From Rhodobiaceae bacterium (GTDB taxonomy: Bacteria; Pseudomonadota; Alphaproteobacteria; RS24): a stretch of 39,241 nucleotides of DNA. Of the stretch, positions 25,601 through 34,319 are shown piece by piece. The stretch lies in contig JABJKE010000038.1 in NCBI GenBank assembly GCA_018660505.1, positions 1-39,241 of the forward strand, read 5' to 3'. The notes below the pieces were generated by a model. The model had not been told where the DNA came from and ran no database searches. It was given only the letters and a program-made list of their open reading frames with translations. How positions within the stretch are numbered: position 1 is the stretch's first letter; every line of letters starts with the position of its first letter. A program made the translations under genes and the position numbers.

Positions 25601-26815
25601 GGCACCCAAGCCCAGACAAAAGATTTGCTGGTCAGCGAAGCGGTCACAGCCATCGAGATAGCCGCCGCCGATGCGGATAAAACCGTCGTTCTAAATGCAG
25701 CGCTCGACACGCTTTCGCTTGTCGCCAGCAATGCCGTTCTGGATGGGTCTCATATCCTCGGCACCCTCAACGCAGACGGCGACGCTTTGGCCACGGCCAT
25801 TACCGGGCTTAACTTGTCGGGCAATGTACTCATGCTCGCCACGGGCAGCACGCTTGGGGTTATCAGCGAATTCGAGTTTGAAGTGGCACTCAGCGACGTG
25901 CAAGATACGCTTATCGTCACGCAAGCCAGCGACGCTGGAACCGCCTATCAATTTGATGCCGGCGACAGTTTAACCACCGATACCAGCGCCGTACGCGACA
26001 CCAATGGCGCCACGCCCTCCAGCTTTACCTATCAATGGCAAGCCAGCACCGATGGCACCACATGGACAGACATCACAACCGATGGCACGAGCGCGTGCTA
26101 TAGCGTGCCCGCAGAAAGTGCCGTGGGGACCCAATTTCGCGTCACCGTAAGTTTCACTCAAGAAGGAAACCAAACGCTCGAGAGCCAGACCGCCGTTTTC
26201 GCAAAAGCCGTGGGCGGCGCCATCGCGGTGCAAATGGGCACGGGCGCAGCCAGCGATATATTGGACGCCTCGTCGGCCGCTTTCAGCCAGCACATTCAGG
26301 GCGGCGCCTTGGCCGACACGATAACCGCCAGCGCCCATGGCGACGCCATCGCAGGCGGGACGGGTGAGGATACGATAACGCTTGGCAATGGCGCCGATAG
26401 GGTGATCTATCGCTATGACGGCGGCAATGACGCGGCAGACTGGCAAGGCATGGATGGCAGTGATACGATTCATAATTTTGAGCGCGGCGTCGATAAATTG
26501 GTTTTGGTCGATATAAATGACAATCCCATCACTGATTTATCAACTTTCAATACGCAGATCAGAAGCGATGACACGATATTTGACAATGCCGATGATGAAC
26601 TGCTTATCGCGCTGCAAGACCCGGACGCCGATGATGATTATGAGAGCCTAATTTTGACTTTCGCAGGCGGCGGCGCAACCCTTACTTTGAATTTTGTAAC
26701 GCCCGTCGACACATATGATTCCATCGCTTATTTGAATCTAGAAGATTTGCTCGACGGCGCGGGCGGGGACAGTTTCGACGGCCTTGAGCTGACCACCTCT
26801 TTAGATATCCTATAA
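22616..26815 (+). CDS. Giant repeat-rich surface/secreted protein with cadherin-like, discoidin-like and RTX regions
   Basis: 1399 residues; start GTG at 22616 with GGGAGG 5 bases upstream. In order: a basic head (1-20); a hydrophobic stretch ending in lipobox-like LLAAC (C66); a Gly/Asp/Glu linker (about 82-120); a segment with the Ca-loop-like DINSDGLIDAGD (138-149); a helical region; and tandem Ig/cadherin-like beta domains (about 375-580). Then come three copies of a repeat (starting near 24663, 25013 and 25752), a discoidin-like domain (about 855-1000), an Ig-like domain with TYQWQASTDGTTW, RTX-type GGxGxD repeats (about 1225-1268), and a type I secretion-like C-terminus (IHNFERGVDKLVL). 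It is probably exported by a type I system and retained at the surface as an adhesin. No HlyB/HlyD/TolC genes are in the window. Confidence 0.85.
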   Translation: MTDKARRQNRRDAKLSLAFLSSAPVRAQLHQSTAFAPIQSQSPAAPKWKQLHAPLSPILAGLLAACTIDRTGLPTVTVVAADTEEPAGDSENEGGDGGGAGGSEDEGGGAGGSDDESLADFQVYALDGAIEGAKIYIDINSDGLIDAGDTRIAGTTGADGKILVGGTHKGKDLIVDLGDAFDIATQETFASGATLRHQLPAESNGATLIVSPISTLITQLMEADAQLTQSGAIEMIFGTGTAVTAAHLKDVDNFTTPATAPEGLADTDPLAIQEAVSTKAVIAQKLIEQERTDNDAADSAVTIMSQIGTDGLQASDLDADAAATAAIANSRSLAGGTPVANPDITRGTNTQASVLEDNHLIIDIEDWGFRDPAGNTGGASSSLASVTITGWSNGTDANANLGRLFTATEFAKLTDAYAETVATEAPMNSPILYADLANLVFVPNQNKNGDVTLSYTLNDGEASSVSAQLSFSVTPVADSITGLSLTQNREVNQDEVVTINPDNGDASDAITYAFAAGAGDTHNHLFDISSAGEVAFKADVSNYHYADFYSLRVTASNAEAASELTQTLAFEDVSTTTLSSDATSGQLALSAFVDAEGQGLLAENANFGYLGQLNHTHALTSAASDNDNDEFFIVSLSSDLAINNTPVTSSGLSQGSNGDQFITLNVSNNNAIVLKTNLASSDVVVGRLNAQADGVVGTVFDGVELSVTGTTLSAEITDTIAAGNHLVYVGADSGDFEASGVTAKTLHFELPNQTPGVDTTLTFEVSATAAENANKVILINQARDALNVVDATTAYPSDYEVLGSLNSAGNGLVDEVTGLTLSGTTLSLAANSLSVITSLTATNFVSNAPLDQQNQISSGVTVSTTIGPDDGWRNSLEEDMAVMTDGDKTTSTSFGLSVHPTPNAGDIISFQFHNDYRDVKFHLFNRHTTNTDRINDTEVRFLRDGVIIETGVLQEANEINTSEIVLSTDSGNIFDQVDIFFPNAGKQNFREVEIYGTQAQTKDLLVSEAVTAIEIAAADADKTVVLNAALDTLSLVASNAVLDGSHILGTLNADGDALATAITGLNLSGNVLMLATGSTLGVISEFEFEVALSDVQDTLIVTQASDAGTAYQFDAGDSLTTDTSAVRDTNGATPSSFTYQWQASTDGTTWTDITTDGTSACYSVPAESAVGTQFRVTVSFTQEGNQTLESQTAVFAKAVGGAIAVQMGTGAASDILDASSAAFSQHIQGGALADTITASAHGDAIAGGTGEDTITLGNGADRVIYRYDGGNDAADWQGMDGSDTIHNFERGVDKLVLVDINDNPITDLSTFNTQIRSDDTIFDNADDELLIALQDPDADDDYESLILTFAGGGATLTLNFVTPVDTYDSIAYLNLEDLLDGAGGDSFDGLELTTSLDIL
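24661..25866 (+). repeat. Three diverged protein-level repeats within the giant surface protein
   Basis: The copies contain VVVGRLNAQADGVVG..., YEVLGSLNSAGNGLVDEV... and SHILGTLNADGDALATAI..., each followed by a strand ending in LSGTTLS-like text and a VI or EI pair. Copies 1 and 2 start about 116 residues apart, and copies 2 and 3 about 246 apart. The extra length in the second interval is the discoidin-like domain at about 25180-25610. Confidence 0.75.
25180..25610 (+). other. Discoidin (F5/8C)-like domain inside the giant protein
   Basis: About 143 residues from GVTVSTTIGPDDGWRN to FREVEIYGTQ. The pattern is that of galactose-binding folds: an N-terminal DGDKTTSTSF region, an aromatic strand VKFHLFNRHTTNTDRIND, and the closing REVEIYG typical of F5/8C domains. 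It sits between the second and third repeats. Its codons (many CGG, ACG and AAT) look less like the flanks. Carbohydrate binding is inferred from fold similarity only. Confidence 0.6.
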
Positions 26816-26873
26816 CGTCCGAAATTGCCGAATTTGGCTGGGACGAAGCCGTGGAATCAAAGCATATTGAGGC

Positions 26874-27530
26874 ATGGTAGAAACCTTAGATCCGAAGAAG
26901 AAACGCCGCACCCTTTTGGGGGCTTTGCGCACCTATCTTCTAACCGGACTGGTCATTACCGCCCCGATTTACATCACTTTTTTCTTGGTGCTTTGGTTTG
27001 TCGAATTTTTAGACAATTACTTCCGACCGCTTATTCCGAAAGTCTATTGGCCCACCACCTATCTTCCGGTCGATGTTCCCGGCGTCGGTTTGGTTTTGGC
27101 TTTGCTGCTGCTGACCCTCATCGGCGGGCTGGCGGCGAATTTTCTGGGGCGTTATTTATTGACCACCTCGGATCGGCTAATGCGCAAAATCCCAATGGCG
27201 GGCTCTGTTTACACTATGTTGAAGCAAGTGTTCCAAACCGCCGTCAGCGAAGATGGCGCGGCTTTTCAACAGGTCGCGCTCATTGAGTATCCGCGTAAAG
27301 GGCTGAACGCGATTGCCTTTGTCACCAAAGCCGCCGACGCCCGCATCAACCAAGCGACGGGCAAAAAAATGATTGGCGTTTTCCTGCCCACGACACCAAA
27401 CCCGACCTCTGGCTTCTTGCTCTTCGTGCCCGAAGACGAGTTGACCATCTTGGATATGACGGTGGAAGACGGCGCGCGCTTGGTTATCTCTGCGGGTCTG
27501 GCCCATGAAGAGGCTGGCCTCAACCCATAA
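26874..27530 (+). CDS. DUF502 family membrane protein
   Basis: 218 residues with an N-terminal basic stretch (KKKRR), two membrane helices (about 20-45 and 63-90) and a C-terminal soluble domain. The family signatures GLVITAPIYITFFLVLWFVE and IPMAGSVYTMLKQVFQT are clear, as is the late phrase GVFLPTTPNPTSGFLLFVPE. Function is uncharacterised. It is convergent with recG, whose stop codon is a single base away, leaving no room for an intergenic terminator between the pair. The start ATG at 26874 gives MVETLDPKKK. Confidence 0.92.
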   Translation: MVETLDPKKKRRTLLGALRTYLLTGLVITAPIYITFFLVLWFVEFLDNYFRPLIPKVYWPTTYLPVDVPGVGLVLALLLLTLIGGLAANFLGRYLLTTSDRLMRKIPMAGSVYTMLKQVFQTAVSEDGAAFQQVALIEYPRKGLNAIAFVTKAADARINQATGKKMIGVFLPTTPNPTSGFLLFVPEDELTILDMTVEDGARLVISAGLAHEEAGLNP

Positions 27531-27531
27531 A

Positions 27532-29613
27532 TTACCCCGATTGCAAAAACCGTATCGCCTCGTCGCGGCGGAATAAATATAGCAAACAGCGCAGGGCTTT
27601 TCCGCGCGGGCTATCTAATTGCGGGTCGCGCTCCAGCAGCAGTTTTACATCATCATGCACGGCCGGCAGTAAATCTGCGTGCGCCTCTAAATTGGCCAGT
27701 CGAAACAAGGGCAGGCCGCTTTGGCGGGTGCCCAAAACTTCGCCGGCGCCGCGCAATCGTAAATCTTCTTCAGCGATGCGAAAGCCATCTTCGGTCTCGC
27801 GCAATATCGACAGACGCGCTTTCGAGGTTTCGCCCAAGGGCCCGCGATAGAGCAGCACGCAGCTCGATTTATCCAGCCCTCGGCCCACGCGACCCCGCAA
27901 TTGGTGCAATTGCGCCAATCCAAAACGCTCGGCATGTTCGATAATCATCACCGTCGCTTCGGGCACATTCACCCCGACTTCAATCACCGTCGTCGCCACC
28001 AAAATACTTATTTCGCCAGCCGCGAATTGCGCCATGACCGCATCTTTCTCGGCCGGTTTCATTTGCCCATGCACGAGACCCACTTTATCGCCATAGAGCT
28101 GGCGCAACTCTTTGGCGCGGTCTTCCGCTGCGGCCAAATCGACGAGCTCGCTTTCGCTGACCAGCGGGCAAACCCAATAAATACGCGCGCCCTCGCGCAT
28201 CGCATTGGCCAGCCCTTGCGCCACATCCGCATATCGATCCATGGAGATAATCCGCGTATCAATCGGCAGGCGCCCGGGCGGTTTATCGGGCATGCGCGAG
28301 ACATCCATATCGCCATAGGCGGTCAGCGTCAGGGTTCGCGGAATGGGGGTCGCGGTCATTACCAAAACATCGACGCCGTCGCCTTTTGACGATAAAGCCA
28401 TGCGCTGCTGCACGCCGAAGCGATGCTGCTCATCCACCACCGCCAAACCCAAATCGGCAAAGCTGACATCGTCTTGAAACAAAGCATGGGTGCCAATGGC
28501 AATTTGCACCTCGCCTTTGGCCAGCGCTTCGAGGCTTTGGGTGCGCAATTTGCCTTTGTTGCGCGCCGTCATCAATTGCCAGCGCACCCCAAGCGCATCC
28601 AGCCATGGGCCCACGGTTTCGGCATGTTGGCGCGCCAATATTTCGGTAGGCGCCATCAGCGTGGCTTGCGCGCCGCTTTCCACTGCTTGCAACATGGCCA
28701 TCACCGCCACCACGGTTTTGCCGCTGCCGACATCGCCTTGCAAAAGCCGCAACATCCGCGTGGGCTGCGCCATATCAGCGCGAATATCGGCTACCGCTTG
28801 GTGTTGCGAGCCGGTGAGCGCGAAAGGCAAAAGCGCCAAGAGTTTTTCTGCCAAAGTGCCGACTTCCGGATAGGCGCGGCCAGCCATTTGGCGTCTTTGG
28901 CGGCGCACCAGCGCCAACACCAATTGATGGGCCAGTAATTCATCATAGGCCAAACGCGCCCGCGCCGGATGATGCGGGTCGAGCGCATCGTGTGTTTCTG
29001 GCCGATGCGCCTGTTTTAGGGCGTCGTTCCAGCTCGGCCATTTTTGTTTGTGCAGCCAATTTTCTTCCTGCCATTCGGCCAGCTCGGGTAAATCGGGCAG
29101 GGCGGCCTGAATGGCTTTCATCAGTATTTTGGCAGATAGCCCTGCGGTTAGGGGATAAACAGGTTCGATGATTGGCAACGCCTCAAAGGCTGGTTTGGGC
29201 AACATATGGTCGGGATGAACGATTTGTAAATTATCGCGAAACCGCTCCACGCGCCCTGAGACAATGCGTGTTGCCCCTTCTGGCATCGCTTTGGTGAGCC
29301 AGTCGCCCCGCGCCCGAAAAAACACTAGAGACAAAAACCCACTGTCGTTGCGGCACAAAATGCGATAGGGCAGATTTCGCCTCGGCGGAACTTCATGTTT
29401 CACCACTTCCACTTCAAAAGTAGCGATTTGGCCATCTTCGGCCTCATCCAACGGCGGGCGATATTGCCGATCGATAAGGTTAGAGGGCAGGTGATGCAGT
29501 AAATCGATAATCTTATCGCCGGTAAAATCGGCCAGCAATTTGCCAAGCTTTGGGCCAATGCCGGGCAGGGTTGTGGCATCTTTAAACACGGGCGTAAGAG
29601 AGCTGGGGCGCAT
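27532..29613 (-). CDS. recG: RecG ATP-dependent DNA helicase
   Basis: Branch-migration helicase acting on stalled forks and Holliday junctions; 693 residues (E. coli: 693). The N-terminal wedge/OB region (about 60-160) is followed by helicase motif I GDVGSGKT (about 293-300), the DEQH motif in AVVDEQHRFGVQQRM, TATPIPRTL (motif III), and motif VI QLRGRVGRGLDKS. The ATG at 29613 has GGAGG just upstream. An in-frame start at 29652 would add 13 residues and lacks this site. Confidence 0.97.
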   Translation of the reverse strand: MRPSSLTPVFKDATTLPGIGPKLGKLLADFTGDKIIDLLHHLPSNLIDRQYRPPLDEAEDGQIATFEVEVVKHEVPPRRNLPYRILCRNDSGFLSLVFFRARGDWLTKAMPEGATRIVSGRVERFRDNLQIVHPDHMLPKPAFEALPIIEPVYPLTAGLSAKILMKAIQAALPDLPELAEWQEENWLHKQKWPSWNDALKQAHRPETHDALDPHHPARARLAYDELLAHQLVLALVRRQRRQMAGRAYPEVGTLAEKLLALLPFALTGSQHQAVADIRADMAQPTRMLRLLQGDVGSGKTVVAVMAMLQAVESGAQATLMAPTEILARQHAETVGPWLDALGVRWQLMTARNKGKLRTQSLEALAKGEVQIAIGTHALFQDDVSFADLGLAVVDEQHRFGVQQRMALSSKGDGVDVLVMTATPIPRTLTLTAYGDMDVSRMPDKPPGRLPIDTRIISMDRYADVAQGLANAMREGARIYWVCPLVSESELVDLAAAEDRAKELRQLYGDKVGLVHGQMKPAEKDAVMAQFAAGEISILVATTVIEVGVNVPEATVMIIEHAERFGLAQLHQLRGRVGRGLDKSSCVLLYRGPLGETSKARLSILRETEDGFRIAEEDLRLRGAGEVLGTRQSGLPLFRLANLEAHADLLPAVHDDVKLLLERDPQLDSPRGKALRCLLYLFRRDEAIRFLQSG

Positions 29614-29748
29614 GCCACCTCCATAAATCGACGACTGCGCATAGCCTATCACACAAATCCACCTATATGGAGGGGGTCACGCGACAGTCTGTCGGGTGAC
29701 AAACCCCGAAGGTCTGCTATAAACCGCTGGAAAGAGGAATTTGACATC

Positions 29749-30006
29749 ATGCAACAGTTAGACGCCGTCCGCCGCAAACTTTATTTCCGCTCGAACCATC
29801 GCGGCATTAAAGAAATGGATATTATTTTCACCAAATTTGCCGAAACCGTATTGCCAGATTTACCTGATGCCGATGTGGAAGATTATCAACGTATTCTAGA
29901 ATTGGCCGACGATAAATTATTCGCTTGGGCCACGGGTCGCGATAGCGTGCCAGACGAGTTGCGCTCGCCTTTGCTAGACCGTCTGCTTAGCCTAGACTAC
30001 GTTTAA
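29749..30006 (+). CDS. sdhE: SdhE, succinate dehydrogenase assembly factor 2 (DUF339)
   Basis: An 85-residue helical protein that promotes covalent flavin attachment to SdhA. It carries the defining RGxxExD motif as RGIKEMD (R18-D24), with the usual trailing region YQRILELADDKLFAWATG. Placement 5' of mfd is typical of alphaproteobacteria. AGAGGAA precedes the ATG. Length and motif fit SdhE precisely. Confidence 0.94.
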   Translation: MQQLDAVRRKLYFRSNHRGIKEMDIIFTKFAETVLPDLPDADVEDYQRILELADDKLFAWATGRDSVPDELRSPLLDRLLSLDYV

Positions 30007-30048
30007 GCCTTTAAAAGCCAATTGAACCAAACCCCCAATGAGGCCCGC

Positions 30049-33000
30049 GTGACGCAAGAGCTGTATAAAACTTTGGTTGAGGCCAAAGCGACGCTGCACA
30101 TGGGTGGCGCGCCCGAAGGCTATCAACCGATGGTGCTGGCCGATTTAGCGCGCCTCGCGGGCGGGCGCGTGGTGTATATCGCGCGCGATGCCTCGGCCGC
30201 CGCCGCCATGCGCAATATGCTGGCGTTTTTCGCGCCCGATGTGCCGCAAGTTCACCTGCCAGCTTGGGATTGCCTGCCGTTCGACCGCCTGTCGCCGCAA
30301 GTCGCCGTCATGTCGGAGCGTATGGCCAGCCTCGCCAGCTTGCCCGCGCTAGAGGCGCGCCCGCATGTGGTTATCACCACGGTATCGGCGGCAGCGCAAC
30401 GTCTGCCCGCGCGCGACCAGATAAGCAAATTATCGTTCTCGCTGCGCCCCGGCCAAACGCTCGACCTAGAGGCGCTAACGGCGTTTCTCTCTGGCAATGG
30501 CTACAGCCGTTGCTCGACGGTTATGGAACCTGGCGATTACGCCATTCGCGGCGGCATTGTCGATTTATTCGCGCCCGGGGCCAGCGACCCTGTGCGGCTC
30601 GATTTATTCGGCGATACGCTCGAGAGCTTGCGGCCTTTTTCAGCCGAAACGCAACGCACCATTGGCCAATTGCATGGCCTAGAGTTAACCGCAGCGGGCG
30701 AAATCCATTTAGGTGAAGCCGCCATTCAGCGGTTTCGCCGAGGCTATGTGCAAGCTTTCGGCACGGTGATGGAGGAAGACCCGCTCTATGCGGCGATTAG
30801 CGACGGCGTGCGCCATCAAGGCATGGAACATTGGTTGCCGCTTTTCCACGAGACGCTAGAGACCCTATTCGACCATTGCGGTGCCTGCCTTTATGTGACC
30901 GATGCCCAAATCGACAATGCTTTTAGCGACCGCATGGCGCAAATCGAAGATTATTACCAAGCCCGCAAAGAGGCGCGCGAACAAGCCGCCCAAGCTGGCG
31001 GGCGCGGCGGCGCGGGGCGGCGCATCCTCAAACCTCTGCCGCCAGAACAATTATATCTGTTGGAAGACGAGTGGAAACAGCGCATCGCCGAGCTGCGCTG
31101 GCGCCCGATGAGCGCGTTTCGCCACCCCGAGAGGGACCCCCATAAAGTCAACCTTCCGGGTCGCGAAGCGCGCAATTTTGCGGCGGAACGCAAGCAAGAG
31201 GCGGTTAATTTATTTGATGCTGTGGTGGCGCATATGCAGGCCGAGCAGGCGGCCGGACGGCGGATGATTATCGTCGCCTCTAGCCGTGGGGCGCAAGACC
31301 GCCTGTCAACGCTGCTGCGCGAACATGGCGCGGATGTCTTGCCCGTGCTCGAGACTTGGCAAGATTTAGGAACTGGCAAATCGGCTGTTATGGCGATTTG
31401 CAGCATGGAGTCGGGATTTATTACCGATACGCTGAGCGTGCTGACCGAGCAAGATATCTTGGGCGACCGCATTGTGCGTCGCCCGGGACGCAAAAAAGCG
31501 GAAAACTTCCTGACCGAAGCCACCAGCCTCACGCCCGGCGACCATGTGGTGCATGTGGAGCATGGCATTGGCCGTTTTGAAGGCTTGCAGACCCTTGATG
31601 TCGGTGGAGCGCCGCATGATTGCTTGCGGCTGATTTACCATGGTGACTCGCGCTTGTTCTTGCCCGTTGAAAACATCGAGCTCTTAAGCCGTTTTGGCGG
31701 CGATGATATCAGCGTCACCCTCGATAAAATTGGCGGTGTGGCGTGGCAAATGCGCAAAGCGCGCTTGAAAGAAAAACTGCAAATTATTGCTGGCGAGCTG
31801 ATTAAAACCGCCGCCGAACGGGCCATGCGCGAGGGCGAAAAATTATTGCCCGAAGTGGGGCTTTACGACGAATTTGCTGCCCGCTTCCCGTTTGAGGAAA
31901 CCGACGACCAATTAGACGCCATCGAAGCCGTCATCGACGATATGGCCAGCGGCCGGCCGATGGATCGGCTGATTTGCGGCGATGTGGGCTTTGGCAAAAC
32001 CGAAGTCGGCTTGCGCGCCGCTTTCGTGGCTGCCATGGCGGGGCGGCAAGTGGCGATTATCGCCCCGACGACCCTCTTGGCGCGCCAACACGCCAAGACG
32101 TTCCGCGAACGGTTTAGCGGCATGCCGGTTGAGATACGCGAGCTGTCGCGCCTAATTTCAAGCGGCGAGGCTTCCCAAACCAAATTAGGGCTCAAATCCG
32201 GCGCCATAGATATTGTTATCGGCACCCATGCGTTATTGGCGAAAAGCATTGAATTTCAACGCCTTGGACTGGTTATCGTCGACGAAGAACAACATTTCGG
32301 CGTGGTCCATAAAGAACGTTTAAAAACCCTGCGGGCCGAGGTTCATATGTTGACGCTCACCGCCACCCCAATACCGCGCACCTTGCAAATGGCGCTGACG
32401 GGCGTGCGCGACCTATCGATTATTGCCACGCCGCCGGTCGATAGATTGGCGGTTCGCACTTATGTGACGCCTTTCGACCCCGTGGGCATTCGCGAGGCGC
32501 TCTTGCGCGAGAAATACCGCACGGGGCAGAGTTTCATTATCGTTCCGCGTATTGCAGACCTCCCAGAAATCACTGATTTTCTCGAGCAAAACGTGCCAGA
32601 GCTGAAATTTGTGATGGCCCATGGCCAAATGGCAGGCGGCGAGTTGGAAGCGCGCATGAACGCCTTTTATGATGGCCAATATGACACCTTGGTGTCGACC
32701 TCGATTATCGAAAGCGGGCTCGATATTCCCTCGGCCAATACGATTATTATCCACCGCGCTGATATGTTTGGCTTGGCCCAGCTCTACCAGATGCGGGGCC
32801 GGGTAGGGCGCTCGAAAACCCGCGCCTATGGATATTTAACCTACAATGAAACCAAAGGCTTAACGGAGAATGCGGAGAAACGACTTAAAGTTATGCAATC
32901 TCTGGATAGCCTTGGCGCGGGGTTTAATCTGGCCTCTTACGACCTCGATTTACGCGGCGCTGGCAATCTCGTCGGCGAAGAGCAATCGGGGCATATTAAA

Positions 33001-33525
33001 GAAGTCGGTTTTGAGCTCTATCAAGCCATGTTGGAAGAAGCCGTGGCCGAGCGACAGGGCGAGGAGACCGATGAAAACTGGTCGCCGCAGATTAATGCGG
33101 GCATTTCCGTGCTGATACCCGAGCCCTATGTGCCGGAATTAGACTTACGCATGGGCCTCTATCGCCGCTTGTCGTCCATGACGGCGCGCGAAGATATCGA
33201 CGCTTTCGCGGCCGAGCTTATCGACCGCTTTGGCGATTTACCCGAAGAAGTGAAGCATTTGCTGGCGGTTTTAAGCATTAAAATTGATTGTTTCGCGGCG
33301 GGCGTTGAAAAAATTGATGTCGGGCCCAAGGGTGCGGCTGTGGTTTTCCGCAATCAGACATTTGCCAATCCGGATAAGCTAATCGCCTATGTGGCGGAAC
33401 ATACGGAGCGGGTGAAAATCCGCCCCGACCAAAGCCTTGTCTTCCGCGCCAAATGCGAAGATGCCGACGCACGCCTTCAAATCGCGGGCACCGTGGCTTC
33501 TAGGCTCGCGGAGCTCGCGGCCTAA
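30049..33525 (+). CDS. mfd: Mfd, transcription-repair coupling factor
   Basis: Displaces RNA polymerase stalled at lesions and recruits UvrA; 1158 residues (E. coli 1148). In order: UvrB-like module (1-350), RNA polymerase-interacting domain (about 485-570, VHVEHGIGRFEGL), RecG-like translocase with Walker A GDVGFGKTEVG (from residue 644) and DEEQH (about 745), TATPIPRTLQMAL, QMRGRVGRSKTRAYGYL, and the C-terminal TRCF domain. I prefer the GTG at 30049, which has TGAGG 5 bases upstream. A TTG at 30022 would add nine residues with only a weak site. It follows sdhE closely. Confidence 0.97.
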   Translation: MTQELYKTLVEAKATLHMGGAPEGYQPMVLADLARLAGGRVVYIARDASAAAAMRNMLAFFAPDVPQVHLPAWDCLPFDRLSPQVAVMSERMASLASLPALEARPHVVITTVSAAAQRLPARDQISKLSFSLRPGQTLDLEALTAFLSGNGYSRCSTVMEPGDYAIRGGIVDLFAPGASDPVRLDLFGDTLESLRPFSAETQRTIGQLHGLELTAAGEIHLGEAAIQRFRRGYVQAFGTVMEEDPLYAAISDGVRHQGMEHWLPLFHETLETLFDHCGACLYVTDAQIDNAFSDRMAQIEDYYQARKEAREQAAQAGGRGGAGRRILKPLPPEQLYLLEDEWKQRIAELRWRPMSAFRHPERDPHKVNLPGREARNFAAERKQEAVNLFDAVVAHMQAEQAAGRRMIIVASSRGAQDRLSTLLREHGADVLPVLETWQDLGTGKSAVMAICSMESGFITDTLSVLTEQDILGDRIVRRPGRKKAENFLTEATSLTPGDHVVHVEHGIGRFEGLQTLDVGGAPHDCLRLIYHGDSRLFLPVENIELLSRFGGDDISVTLDKIGGVAWQMRKARLKEKLQIIAGELIKTAAERAMREGEKLLPEVGLYDEFAARFPFEETDDQLDAIEAVIDDMASGRPMDRLICGDVGFGKTEVGLRAAFVAAMAGRQVAIIAPTTLLARQHAKTFRERFSGMPVEIRELSRLISSGEASQTKLGLKSGAIDIVIGTHALLAKSIEFQRLGLVIVDEEQHFGVVHKERLKTLRAEVHMLTLTATPIPRTLQMALTGVRDLSIIATPPVDRLAVRTYVTPFDPVGIREALLREKYRTGQSFIIVPRIADLPEITDFLEQNVPELKFVMAHGQMAGGELEARMNAFYDGQYDTLVSTSIIESGLDIPSANTIIIHRADMFGLAQLYQMRGRVGRSKTRAYGYLTYNETKGLTENAEKRLKVMQSLDSLGAGFNLASYDLDLRGAGNLVGEEQSGHIKEVGFELYQAMLEEAVAERQGEETDENWSPQINAGISVLIPEPYVPELDLRMGLYRRLSSMTAREDIDAFAAELIDRFGDLPEEVKHLLAVLSIKIDCFAAGVEKIDVGPKGAAVVFRNQTFANPDKLIAYVAEHTERVKIRPDQSLVFRAKCEDADARLQIAGTVASRLAELAA

Positions 33526-33539
33526 ATTTTAGAAAGCCC

Positions 33540-34208
33540 CTATTGAACGGCTAGTTTTTGCCGCGCTTTATTGAGAAACAAATTAAGATATTCAGGTTCT
33601 TGCGCGCCCATCAGCATAAATTTTCCACCGGCCAGAAAAGCGGGAACCCCCGTCACGCCCAATTCGCGCGCCGCCGCATCATCATTGCGGGTCTGCTCCA
33701 TATCGCGATCGCTGGCGAATAAATCGACCAGTAAATCGCGCTCCAGCCCATGTTTTTCACCAATGTCCAGAAGCACCGCCACATCGCCGATGTCGAGGGC
33801 TTGCTCGAAATAGGCACAAAACAAAGCTTCGGCGATTTGGTGTTGCTCGCCCGTGCTGGCCGCCCAGCGGATGAGCCGATGCGCATTGAGCGTATTGGGG
33901 GTGCGCGTTATCTTGTCAAAATTCCAATTAATCCCTGTGCCTTCGGCGGCCGCGAGGACGTTTTTGAAAATCTGTTTGCCCGCATCGGGGCCAAATTTAC
34001 GAATCATTTGCTGTTTTCGGTCGTGGCCTTCGGGCGGCGTGGTCGGGTCTAATTGAAAGGGACGCCACATGAGATTAATCTGAAAATCATCCACCTGCGC
34101 CAAACCCGCATCTAATTTGCGCTTGCCGATAAAACACCACGGGCAAATGACATCCGAAATCACATCCAATTGCATAACGGGGGCGGGGGTGGCTTGGGGG
34201 TCGCTCAT
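33540..34208 (-). CDS. DsbA-family (FrnE-like) oxidoreductase
   Basis: 222 residues with a thioredoxin fold and helical insertion. The active site is DVICPWCFIGKRKLD (CPWC at 22-25). There is no signal peptide, and the FrnE-like features (NLMWRPFQLDPTTPPEGHDR, then GVTGVPAFLAGGKFML with the cis-Pro) place it with cytosolic FrnE-type oxidoreductases rather than periplasmic DsbA. The C-terminal LFLNKARQKL helix is usual. The ATG at 34208 has GGAG upstream. It is divergent from the SDR gene. Confidence 0.9.
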   Translation of the reverse strand: MSDPQATPAPVMQLDVISDVICPWCFIGKRKLDAGLAQVDDFQINLMWRPFQLDPTTPPEGHDRKQQMIRKFGPDAGKQIFKNVLAAAEGTGINWNFDKITRTPNTLNAHRLIRWAASTGEQHQIAEALFCAYFEQALDIGDVAVLLDIGEKHGLERDLLVDLFASDRDMEQTRNDDAAARELGVTGVPAFLAGGKFMLMGAQEPEYLNLFLNKARQKLAVQ

Positions 34209-34250
34209 ATCAATCTCCTATCTGGCCTATAAGTTAAGGCAATTTTCAAT

Positions 34251-34281
34251 AGTCTGGCAAATAAAACCGAAGTCTGCCAAA
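34251..34281. promoter_or_regulatory. Direct repeat in the DsbA-like/SDR divergent gap
   Basis: AGTCTGGCAAA (34251-34261) and AGTCTGCCAAA (34271-34281) match at ten of eleven bases and start exactly 20 bases apart, two helical turns. The gap between the divergent genes is 111 bases. This geometry suggests tandem sites for a regulator. No regulator gene is adjacent. Confidence 0.4.
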
Positions 34282-34319
34282 CTGCCGAAATCGACAAATT
34301 TCCCAATCAGGAGCCTTAA

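Noticed and set aside
26825-27286. 153-residue frame starting upstream of DUF502
   Set aside because: It is in another frame from the DUF502 gene, which has clear family motifs and membrane helices.
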